From positions 13,528,001 to 13,592,000 of the forward strand of contig CM040087.1 of the NCBI GenBank assembly GCA_022496805.1: 64,000 bases of DNA. The letters are read 5' to 3'. Position numbers and translations under genes: made by a program. This stretch comes from Pohlia nutans. Taxonomy: Eukaryota; Streptophyta; Bryopsida; Bryales; Mniaceae. The stretch's first letter is position 1, and the number at the start of each line of letters is the position of its first letter. Under the pieces are notes generated by a model. The model was not told the DNA's origin. It searched no databases and was given only the letters and a program-made list of their open reading frames with translations. Of the stretch, positions 50,476 to 62,024 are shown piece by piece.

Positions 50476-53400
50476 CTAATCCTGAAGCTTCACTCCTGAA
50501 AACCCTTCAGAGATGTCTTTCACTGTTGCTGACTGGGCGGAATTCAAGTAGTGATGAATTCCAGCGAACTTTTCTTGAATCCTCTCTACCTGTCAAACAG
50601 TGTAAGACCGTCATGAGTTCAGAACCGTGTTGAGAAGGTAACAAAACCCTTAAGATTTGATACCACCTTCCAGATTGAATCAAAGAGGGCAATTATATTA
50701 CAGATTGAGACAAGGAATTCACATACCCGACGGAGCTCAAGCTCCAAGTCTACTTTCTGCTGATAGAGGGAGCGTCGTACTTGTGCTACGTCAAAAACAT
50801 GGTCAATATCTTGCTCAAACGCAGTTTCCAGGTCTTCCCGCAGCAAAGATGGGAAGGTGTCTACCACAGGCATCAAGAAAAAGCAATTGAACTGTGCAGT
50901 ACAAGAGAACCATTCCACATGCATCAAGTCAGAATTATAATTTTTCACATAATTAAGTGACCGCAGTTGGTCCATAAATCCTATTGTGCGTAGTAACCAA
51001 ATACTGCCTAGTAAGCACTATCCGCTCTTTGGTCATACTATTCTAACGGCGACCTGAGATAGCTCTGAAAAACAATGAATTATCTTCAACATCCATTGTT
51101 GAGATAATTAGGGTGAGAGATTCGGGTGTGATACAAGGATTCTTATTGACTTAACAGGAACGATGAAAAGAGATTAGCACATTCAATTTATCATTTTCCA
51201 GAGAGTAACCACATAGCAAAGCACAAGTTTGGAACATACTTTCATTTCAGCAGAAGCAACACAGTGATCACGGATTCCTTCATAAATTTGAGACACCAGC
51301 GCATTAACAATCTCTTCAGAGGTGGGTGCCAGACGACGGTTCCATAGTGTGCTCTCCAAGTGGTCAACAAGCCGGGCTTGCGGTGTTTGACCGCTGCTCA
51401 AAGACTCTCCCCTCTCCAGCCGGGTCTTATTGTCTTGTTTGTTGCTGTTTCCTGTTGCTGGTGCTGGTCCGTCACCAACAACTGCAGGGACAGCTGCAGG
51501 GACAATTGCTGGTATTGGCAGCACATCATTTGTAGTGCTGAGCGTGCTCAGGTATTGCCGTAGCCCAGACTGATTCTGCACACAATAACAGGAACTACGT
51601 TGAACACCAAAAACCTTCGCACCCCCAAAAACGAGTGACCCACTTTTATGGTACCGGTATTCTAACTTTGATAAACAAATGAAGCAATGGACAAGCCTCA
51701 ATATGGTTCAGGAGAGAGGCACACTACAAAGATTACCTTACTATGCAGAGACCACGTGACATACCGTGTGGTGCTCATTAGATCCTCCATGCACCTGGAA
51801 CACAAAACCCATAATGAACACAAATAGACTACAAAGGTGTGCATGAACCAGACAGTGTGCTGGATATCCCCTAAAGGACCATAAGACCACCAGGTGGTTC
51901 CTGATTTTTTTCAGTAATTTTGAGTAGGTTTTATGTAGATTTATTTTTGTTAATTTAAAAAAATAAAAATTCAACATATGTAATATCCTTCACTAATTCC
52001 AGTGATATAAAACTTGGTCCCATTCAAATTATAATTTTCATAATATGATCGTTTAAACTTGTCATTTTAAAACCATGAATCCTTGGTCCTTTAGGGGATA
52101 TAGTTACTAACCAAGTTATCTGTTCTACACATTATACGACGTAAATTTGGACTTTGCAGACTTTGCAGACAAAAGGTATACTTAACTTCAAAATTGAAAT
52201 TTGAAATTTGACACTTATTGCTTACTTTTCTCGACAGTTCCGTTCAGTAGAATCCACAAACATATGGAATGCAGTTGCGACATGCTTCAAAAACATATCA
52301 TGGCCACTCAAGAACTCTCGATCTTTCTGTAATGCAAAACAATTCGGTGTTAAGGTAAACCAATCTTCCACAATCAGATAGTTTGGGCACGACAATACTA
52401 CAGGCCATCAACTTCTGAGCTAAAGGTGATTGACTTCAGAGATAAAACTAGTTCAAGAGGAAGTGACAAGAAAGAACGAGTAAAACCAATATCTGACTTA
52501 ACTATCCCTCCCAGAAGACATTTACGAACACACTGGGAGTTGCAGCCAGTCTCAAAATCAAATGTGATATATAAGTGAGGCACTATGCCCCTTGAATGGG
52601 TACGAGACTAACCTGGAGGAGGAAAAATGCGATTGGCAAAAGTCTTCGAATGATGTGCGAGAGCCTAGTTCCCAACTGGGTCAAACAAATATGCAAATAG
52701 TCAGTTCGTCTATCCCTGAGCACAACAAATAAGAAAGGAAAACACAAATCCCTGAACAAGATTTTATCTAAGGTCGGAGAACTCAAGAGAAATCAGGGCA
52801 GGGTCTCATTTCACAAATACTCCACCTCACGAAAGAGTTTTTAAAAGATGAGATTGGGATTCCACAAGCAACATATTGCAAATAAAGCGCAAGAAGCACA
52901 CTAACATGAACTGGGTGAGAGCTGAGGGATCGGAAAGCTCACCTGATGTAGAAACGGCTCAAAAACATCCCTGGCTTTTGCAACTGCTATCACACATGCT
53001 GTCCTGATTCAATCCCCGCCTCCCTCTCAGGTAACAAAATCATCGGCTATGTCTTTGAAACTGCCGAATGGGAAGAAATTTCTAAGCGAAGAAATAAAGT
53101 ACCAATACAATACTTTTATAATCAAATTGCAGTGTTTCTACCGAAGTACCATCAAAAGACACTTGATTGGTTTTTCGTCAGAGAAACAGATTATTGTCAA
53201 TGTAATACTGGATAACATTCCAACAATCATCGTATATATCTTTGAGATTGCTTAGAGACCATAGCATCCAGAACGCAGATCTACGAAGCACAAGGATTCA
53301 AGTGAATTTCAGCCCTACAAAACCTCCAGACCAGGACAGAAAGACGACAAACTGATATGAAACCTCATTTTTATTCACTACCAACTACAATAAGACATAC

Positions 53401-56400
53401 CTGAAGTAATTGGTACCATCATGGATGTCTTCGACCCCACATGCATTTACAATCTCTTCACGACTGATTACAGGGCACTTGACATTTCCAACGACAAACC
53501 GAAACTCTGCCATAGCGCGGTGATATTGAGCCCCTCCATAAAGCCGCATATTGGCATTCTGATCCAAGTAGATATTCTCAATTCAGTAACATGTAAAAAA
53601 ACTCAAATAGCCCTGTAAGGTGAAGGGGTATTGTGAAGAATGCCCAAACTGCTTGTTACAAACTTTTCAAATTGCATATGGTAATAAACCCATTGGCACA
53701 TTGAGATGAAGGACACGCTACCGGCATGTGCTTGTATGGCATTTGAACACCATCCATAGCCACAAATGCTCCTCCATGAACACGCTCATCTTGGAGTGAC
53801 TCTCCTGCAGATCTCACATTTGGCAACAATCAAATCGTGTACCTCCAAGACATGAATAGGATGTCTTCAAAATCGTGGAGGAAAAATCTAGCAATTCTAC
53901 AAACATAAGAAAAGTGTCTCACAGATATGTTGCGCTTCCAGATTTCTAGAAACATAAATGGAAGAAAATATGAATCTAATCCTCACATCACTAATAGCAA
54001 ATTGCAAAAACCTGTTGCCAACGAAGAACATAAAGCATGCATTGTTCTATCATGCCAAAGCACATCTATGAAGCCGATGAGAATATCACAAATGTTACTA
54101 AGGAAATGCAGAATACTTGCGAAGAGTGGAGCTCACTTACCAAACTTGTCAACTGGAGCAACGACTGTTCCGCGCAGCAAGAGAGACAACTGTAAAAAAA
54201 CAGAACGAATCTTATATAAGCAGACAGACATCTACTAGGTGACCAAGCTTTGATTCCATCAATTCACATGATATCAGAATCTACTCATACAGCCCTCCTT
54301 TAAAGAAATAAAGCTCAGAGAGATGGAACACGTTAATCCTGCAAATCTTTACCGACATTTAGTACGCAAACCCTACAATTAGTATTTATCACTGACTTTA
54401 ATCAGATCAACGACATTTCCAAGACACACAGGACAGGCAACAGCAGAGAATGCAAGGCCAGCTCCACAAGCCCATATTCTGACAAGAGTAAAATTCAAGC
54501 ACAGACAAACCTTGGAGAGAAAAGAGTCCCGGAATATACGGCCCCTCTCTTTAAGTTTCGCAGCGTCAAGGTTGCTGCAGAAAATAAAAATAAGAAACCC
54601 ATCAAGACAAATAAAAGTAGTAATAAAATAATCTGAAAAATCACATGTACTCACAACACGCAACCGAGAAAACTAAATCCGCCACGTTTAGTTAAGTGAC
54701 CGAGAGCACTAAACCCGTCCCATCGTGTTATGTATACAATACATTTGAAGGATAGAAAGTTAGCAACTGTTATGAACCACTAGAGTGCAGTTGATTATGC
54801 TCATATTTGACATAAGCACACTAGACGGTCATTGTGATATAAAGAAAATCAGCAAATATTTATGGCGAAAGTGAGAAAATACCCGAGCTCCTGTACAATC
54901 TGATGCAGTTTGAGTGATGCAGTCCGATACTCTCTATCCAGGAGTGGAACAATAATCGGCACGCTCTCCATGTACCTATACACACATACAGTAAAACCCA
55001 TGCTTAAAAAGCGACAAGATTCCATAGTCTGAAACGTCTTCAGCTGCCATGCCATTATTCTGTGATCTATTTTGATTGTATTGTAAACCAATGGAAGAGG
55101 CCAATCAATGAGCTGGACATAGGTGTACGGGTTCTCCATTTAACTACTTAGAGATCACAGGATGATATTAGAAGCAAGGTAGTTGGTTTTGCGATAACCA
55201 ATCAAAAAGAGAATGTGCTGGTGACCATGACTGACTAAGAACAAAGTTTTTTGCACCGTTAGGGATAATAGACGGTTTCAACTGAAAATCGAAAACTCCT
55301 CTAACTAATACAACTAAGAAGATAAAATAACTCGACATGTACAAGAATATAATCCCAAGTAGTGCCAATTCACTTACTGCCGCTGAAGTAACTGCTCAAG
55401 GAACAATCTCAATCGGCTAACTCCAACATGAGCCTGCTCTTCCTTTGTCAATTGGCGATCTAGTTTTTCCTCTAGTAAAGCAACATCTTGGGCCTCCCGT
55501 AGAGCTATTGCCTGAAACATATTCCAAGTACATGAAAATCCAGTGACGGTCTACTTCAGAAGCAAAATGACACCAAGGAAGGACGCACAGTCCAGCGTCG
55601 AAATATCGACATGAGCACTTACCTCGCGGAAATGATCATTTGAGCGGTACACAGAATCACGAGTAGCCCCAACTCGTCCTGAGGGAACAGAAGTAAAAAA
55701 AGGAGATCCACTCAAGATATTGCCATCCAGCAACCGTTGCGAAGGTCGCAAGAAAAGCTCCACATCTGCGCGACATGCAAATTGTGGAATGCGGGTATCT
55801 AGCTTTGTGGAGACAACGACTGTTCGAGAGAGTTCGGGGTCAATCTGCAGATCACAATACCACAAATATACATCAAATGAATGCCAATATAGTCAATATA
55901 GTATGCACCCACCTCGTCCAATTTAATCCCCAAGAGTTACTAGACCTGATTGTCATGGTGAACATAAGGACTACGATGCAACATGCCGAAAGAAAATCAA
56001 CGATGTTCATAAGCAACAGACCTGCATAACAATGCTCCGTGTGGTAGCATTGCTCCAATCACTTGAATCTTCGAGACACAATATTATAAACTCCTTATGC
56101 TGCATCTTTGTGCGCACCAGTGCCTCCACAGCCCGTGCTTGTGACTGTTCCAGCCAATAACCATCAACCTCAGCCTATAACAATCTTCTCTTTGACGCTT
56201 CCAAGTTCACTTCATACATAAAACAAGGGGAAAAAAGCGACAGAAGTTCTGAGATTAACAGCTAAGGAACACATCCAACTGTTTTACAGACCTGAAGGGA
56301 TTGATTCTTGCGGCCTGGGGCTGCTGAAATAAGGCCGGGAGTGTCGATGATGGTCAAATTTGGGCAAAACTTATACTCAATTTTAACTATAACTTCTTTC

Positions 56401-57839
56401 TCCCAGAACTGGCAGACTTCACGCTCAAGCCGTAAATTCTCCGCTTCAATGTACGCCTGAAGCACCTCAAAATTAAATCCATTAGGCTTTGAGATTCCTT
56501 ATATAAAAGGTGAACAAATGTTCACTGAATTGCATCAAAACAGATATACTAAGGCCAAGCATTTGGGTTGTCAACTTGATTCAAACCTGCAGCTCTTCCA
56601 GAGTCTTTTCCTCCTCCCGCGGTGGTCGGTCTTCACTGATCAAATAACAACGAGGCTCCCCGCACATTGCATTGTACTTCATATGCAAGGTGATAGGCCG
56701 GCGAGTCTTCGTACCCCCACCAACGTGGTTGAACTGGAACCCCATCAGAGCTTCCACTAAAGCGCTCTTGCCTGCCACATCCAGCATCTACAATTGAGAT
56801 CGAAGAATACGAAGAAAAAGTAAATATACTCCAAACAAAATGCTTCATCAACTATTTCTTATCCTCACAACCCCTTGTAAAGACCAAAGAAGACTACAGA
56901 GAATTGTTGCCCCCAAAGGAAATAAAATAAATGCAATTTCTGGTCAGAGAATCCCACCATCAGTCTGATGTCCAACAACAACAATCGCGGGAGCGTCAAA
57001 TGGCTTGTGGAAATCTTGTGCCAGACTGTGCAATTCATTGTACGCCTCGTACAACTTTTCGTTGCCACAAGAAGGGTACATGTTACTCTCTCCAAAGATG
57101 TCATGCATTGAATCCTTCAAGCCATCCTTCGATTCTCCACGATAATGTTGGTGGGGCTTGGTCAGGCCATTCACGTTCCCAGGGATTTTTGACTTGGTCG
57201 GCTTCTGGGGTAAATTTTGCCCAAGATGGCTTGGCACTTGAAAATTATATTCATGTGACAATATCCGCGATAAAGGAAGCGTATTCGGAGACGAATTGTA
57301 CATTCCGAATCCTGAGCCAAAACCTGCATAGCAAAACACATCCAGCTACATTAGTATTCTGATATGCACTCCCAAAAAGACTGTTGCCACTTTCAAACGT
57401 CAAACTGACACTGGAACATAAGAATTCTCCCAAAAGAACTGGATTAGTTGCAGAGTGAGAGGATTGAGAACTGACTTGGGGATATCGACCCGGCGTACAT
57501 ATCCGAAGGAATAGACTGCAAGTAGGGACCTGCAAAATTGGACAAGGATCCCATAGATGAAGACTCTCCCATGGACGCGGAGAAGTTATAAGGAGATCCC
57601 GGAGCAACGGAAGGCTGTGTATGTCCGGGCGGATCCAATGACGCAGGTGGTGGAATTTTGTTGGCCCACGAAGAAGACAGTGTCTTGGGCGAATTCTCCA
57701 CAGACGAGGATTTGGCCGAGCTGCTGTGAGAAACAGCTGCAGTTGTACTCGCTTGAGAGGTAATCCATCTCTCTGCTACACCAGCTCTTGTCTCTTTGGG
57801 CGGAGTCTGAGGCATGTCGCCACCTACGGAGACGTCCAT
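50476..57839 (-). CDS. DRP5B: Dynamin-related plastid-division GTPase (ARC5 type)
   Basis: Nineteen exons: 57839-57476, 57323-56958, 56771-56587, 56456-56292, 56144-56022, 55844-55623, 55511-55378, 54975-54883, 54574-54511, 54189-54141, 53804-53722, 53558-53401, 53003-52943, 52675-52613, 52326-52226, 51794-51737, 51575-51240, 50891-50727, 50589-50476; 967 residues, all phases agree. It constricts the outer side of dividing plastids and also acts in peroxisome division. G1 GHQTDGKS (about 239-246), G3 DTPG (about 343-346) and G4 TKLD (about 414-417) are present. Family blocks include GFQFNHVGGGTKTRRPITLH, EFIILCLEDSSDW, MRLYGGAQYHRAMAEFRFVV, EEIVNACGVEDIHDG, TRYVTWSLHSK and STLWNRRLAP. The N-terminus before the GTPase domain is about 230 residues, Ser/Pro-rich and longer than in Arabidopsis ARC5. 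An in-frame ATG at 57860 is an alternative start. An intron splits the P-loop codon for Gly. Confidence 0.96.
51868..52097. mobile_element. MITE, family C copy in a DRP5B intron
   Basis: CCCCTAAAGGACCA and TGGTCCTTTAGGGG are perfect inverted ends, with ATAT on both sides (51864-51867, 52098-52101). It lies wholly in the intron between exons 15 and 16. Confidence 0.8.
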
Positions 57840-59399
57840 CTCGAATTCCCGGAAGTGCATAGATTTCCACCTTATCCTGCTTCCACACAAAGTGATTAAT
57901 GGCTCTGCAGTGCCTTCAAAATTTCAGCATTGACGTGTGGGCTGGAAAAAAATTATGAACCCGGCATTGTCATAAATCAGAAGAAGCTTCAGAGAGCTGA
58001 ATTTGTATAGCAGGTTGCAACGATATGAGACCGTTTGCAGATATACGAAATGATAACGACACTTCAGAGACTACATAGAAAGTACAAAACCCGAGTAACC
58101 TGGACTATAGAAGGTCTCATTACCATTGATTTTTATTTATTTTTGTTTTCCTGGGGTTTTAATGAACTTTAGAGTAATTGGAGGAAAAAAAAAAGTAAAC
58201 CTCTCAACCGAAGATATACAAGTAGTACCCCTTCTCAAGGCTCTATCCTTACCCCTAAAAAGGAATTGAATACACACTTTGCAATTGTAAAAAGCTCCTG
58301 CTAGGTGAACATCGATCACAATCAAACTGCTGCGAGCTGAACTGTGAAATGTGTGTAAGAGAGAGAGAAAAGAAAGTGATACCCCAGAGGAAAACGTGGC
58401 ATCAAAAGAGATAGACAGACTGCGATTGGGTTCCCAATAAACGCGAAGATTGAAATGCAGGAGCCCACTCAAGAAAGTGAAGAATGAGAACTGCAGGGAT
58501 ATGCGAGACAAACGAAAGAAACAAACGGATTGAGAAGCCCGAAATCTCAAAGTGACCACGCACCTTTGGCGAAGTCAATCTGCGCAACCTCCTCGCTCAG
58601 AGGAGAAACCTCCGACCAAAACATCAAGCGGGACGGAGTGACCGAGTCCTCCGATCGCTCCGAAAACCTAAAACATCCCGCATGGGACTCGATACAACCC
58701 AGCCAATCCCGCGCGACCCAAATGCTCACATCGGAGACGAGCAAGCGCTTGATTCGGCGATGGTCGCAGTGATGTGGAAAACGACAATGGTGAGCCGCAC
58801 ATCTCCCCGCCAGATCTAAATATCATCCTTCAACTTTTACGTCTGAAATCTACCCCACAGCTACATCTCAGAGTGTCGTTCCCGCTTAATAACTCCTGCA
58901 GTTCTATTTTCGTTTCCCATTGCCCATGATCTCCAACCGTTTTGTTTGAGCATTCAAGGCCATCGCTCTTGCAGTATCCCATTTAATGTGATCATTTGTT
59001 GCATTTTTTACGGAGTGTAACCTACAGTTTTTGAGGAGCTGGAGCAAGTGGGGCATCTAGGGTTTGGGATGGCTAGTAAGATTGGGCAATGAGTTAGTGA
59101 AATAGGGTATTGGTACAGTGGCTGTGACTAATAATATTGTGACTGAATTTTTTTTAATTCGAGTTTGAGTTATACCGTTGTCGGGGTTTGAGAGAACTTG
59201 AACTGCCGAGAAGTTGAGAAAGTGGTGGTTGTCAAGGTGGTCTCATCATCTTCTCCAGATTTTTCTGTTGCATTTGATCCTCGAGTGGAAGAGGAAAAAT
59301 CGATTGCAGCAGAGTGGCATTGATGATGTCGTTGAGAAGGCAGCAAAATTGATCAATTCAACGCCCGAGCAATTTGGCGGTTAAGATAATCTGAAACAA
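57840..59399. promoter_or_regulatory. Shared upstream region of DRP5B and the DUF4057 gene
   Basis: The two start codons are 1.56 kb apart and point away from each other. The part at 58520-58780 is GC-richer than its surroundings and free of the repeats seen elsewhere, as for a bidirectional promoter. Untranslated first exons may lie here. Individual promoter boxes cannot be assigned with confidence. Confidence 0.45.
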
Positions 59400-61327
59400 A
59401 TGGAGAACCACAGCAACAACCATTGCTGTGAATACAATGAGCCATCATCCGAGAAAGGGCTGCCTGTGATGTCATGTGATGTAGAAGACGGGCGGCCTCG
59501 TGAATGGGAGAATAAAAGCCACAAAAGCTTCATCAAGGTAAGGCACACTCAATGTTTGCTACTGTGAGGATATCTTGCCTTGTTGAGGATATCTTGAGCA
59601 ATTAGGGAAATACTATCGAGAAAACGATGAACTTGTAGAGCAACAATGTTTGACATGGCTGTTCTCTGTTGCACCATAATCATAGCCTCTCGTCTTGCAG
59701 CCTGTAGGAGGAGGGTCTTCCTTCACGTTCGGTGAGTTTATGAGTGGCGAAGAAGCCCAAGCCCTCATTAAAAGGTAAGACAGTCATCCGCTTGAACTTC
59801 ACCTTAAGCCCCGCACGTTTCTCTTAGTCTAGAGAATTTGGTTACAGCTTGGGAGCAGGTGAGCTTCATTCCGAAATTGATGGCTTCTTCATATGGATGT
59901 TTCAGGAGGCCAGGCTCGGAATGCAAGATGAGAGAGATGTCAGGCAACCACATTTTCGAAAAGGATACTGGTGCCGGTTCTGATATAAATGGCTGCTATC
60001 CTCCGGTAATCTTTCCCTCCTGCGACTTGGCAATGACTGATCACGAAGAAGCTGGTCTGTGGAGGACAATTAGAATTAGTACTTGAGCGACTGAAACCAC
60101 AAATTTTCTTAAGTACCCTCTCCTGGATTATGAGAATGCGAGTAAATCTTGGAAATCAGTTCCACTCGACAGCTCCTACTCGACTCCCAGTTGTGTTTGG
60201 AAGTTCCTACTCGACAGCTCTCGGAAATTAGACAACTAAGTTAAACATGACAGGACTGTCGTAGGCTTTGCTTCCAGAAATGATGACAGAGCAAAGTTGC
60301 AGGAATCCCCCAAAAAGTTGCAAAATATTGACAAATTGAGCAAATGAAATACGTGCTGAGGACTGACATAAACAAGGGGCAGGAGCATCTGTGGGTCTAC
60401 AGCGGCCGTCTTCAAGTTCCAAAACCAGCGAGCTCCAGGGCCACAATATCTTTGAGGCTTTCTCCAATCCCTATTACCCTCCCCCACCGCCACCACTGTG
60501 CCCTTATGAGCCTCACGAGGTGCCGCTTCCGCCAAACAAGCTCCATCGAAATGTGAGTCCTTTGAACACAACCCACACCAAATGTCGCTTAATTCTCTTG
60601 CTGATGAAACTAGTACATGCTTGGGGTACAAAATGGACGCTTCTCTCGCAATAGGTTCTTCTATATTTGATTGAATGAACATTGTGGTGCCCATCGTATA
60701 CGTTCTGACAGTACAGTGTCGGTGATGAATCATACGACATCGTGCAGCCAGGGAAGCTGTCGAGCCAATTCAGACTTGGAGGGCCAGTGTGCATCGACCC
60801 AACGACGCCGAAAACAGAGTCTGCATGGGCTAAGCAGAAGATGCAGCTTGCTGGTCACACGAACTTGTTTGGCACTCCGCCTTCGTACTCCCCGCTTAGC
60901 ACTCCCACACCGGTAAAATACCACACGGATATCTGGACAGTTGTAAGAATTGTCAATCCCACCTACTTATATGTCAAACGTGTACAACTATGAAATATTT
61001 GAGATCCTATGAAAGTGACGAATGTAACTTTGATTTCGCTGCCTTCATCTGTGCCTCTTGCAGGAGCATTGTGACGTTGCATATTGCGGTGCGGAAAACA
61101 ACCCTGCTGATTCAGCAAGTGAGGTCCACAGGATGAAGATGCGACACCTTAACGGTCACAACGCGGTCTTCCTCAACAATGACTCAAGCTGCCGCAGAGA
61201 GTCGAAGAGATCACCGCTCAGCTATGCGAAAGCCCAAGAGTTGAAAGGGAATGATATCTTCGCTTCCGTTAAACCTGACCCTGACCGAAGCCGCTGCACC
61301 AGCTGCCAGGATTGTGACAAGGTCTGA
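59400..61327 (+). CDS. DUF4057-type plant protein
   Basis: Exons 59400-59537, 59701-59774, 59906-60005, 60403-60552, 60712-60912, 61064-61327; 308 residues, phases consistent. The plant DUF4057 family pattern appears as repeated 'x-E-L/M-x-G-x-x-I-F' units: KMREMSGNHIFEKD, TSELQGHNIFEAF and AQELKGNDIFASV, plus GGGSSFTFGEFMSGEEAQAL and LSSQFRLGGPVC. A Pro-rich stretch (YYPPPPPPLCPYEPHEVPLP) lies in exon 4. The family's biochemical role is not established, so no function is given. Family assignment rests on the repeated motif and overall order. A more diverged N-terminus (MENHSNNHCCEYNEPSSEKG) is not recognisable. Confidence 0.75.
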
Positions 61328-62024
61328 GGAAAGAGCAGTATTTTAGCTCTCACATTATCAGTTGTACACATTCCATTGTCGGTTATACACACATTTATGA
61401 GTACCCAACTGGAAGAAGCTGAGACGGCAGAAGGTAATCAAAACAGGACAGAAGGATCCTCACATTTCATATGAAAAATGTCCAATGGGACAGCTTATAT
61501 CACAAAATAGAGATGATTGAGAGGAAAGCGTGAAAGTACAGTTTGGTGTACAACTTTCTTCAGCCTTGAAGAATATAAGAAAGGCAAGAATGAAACTGAT
61601 GGGGGCGTCTCTTTTGAGACTCGCTGTTGTACATTTAATCTTACAGTATTCTGAGAAGTTATGTCGCGAGCCAGAAACTCACAAATCGGCTAAACTGACA
61701 GAGCACCATATTGTACAAATAAAGGTCTGTGTCTGACAACCTCCACCTCCTGCTCCTTACGAATGCGAGAACGAATGCCTGCAATAGTTGCGGAGGTTAG
61801 TAGTAGACTTCAAGAGAGACGGTGGACAGCTGAATCACACACTGCAATAAATAAGCGCGAAAGGCTAGAGGGAGGCAGTACCGAAAGAATGATACATGCT
61901 GCTCGCGATTGGAGACGCAGACAGTGTGATCCGCCACAGTTTGCCTCGGGCCTATTCCCTCAGAATGAAAGGGCAATCAGAGGCAATCGATGGTTGCTGT
62001 AATAAATGGAAATTTTGCTTGACA
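61328..62024. other. Intergenic between convergent 3' ends
   Basis: It probably holds the 3' UTRs of the DUF4057 and coiled-coil genes. A 79-codon plus-strand frame (61763-62002) has no recognisable domain and is left out. Confidence 0.5.

Noticed and set aside
61763..62002. 79-codon Arg-rich frame
   Set aside because: No domain, lies in the expected 3' UTR space between two convergent genes, and no splice-supported extension.
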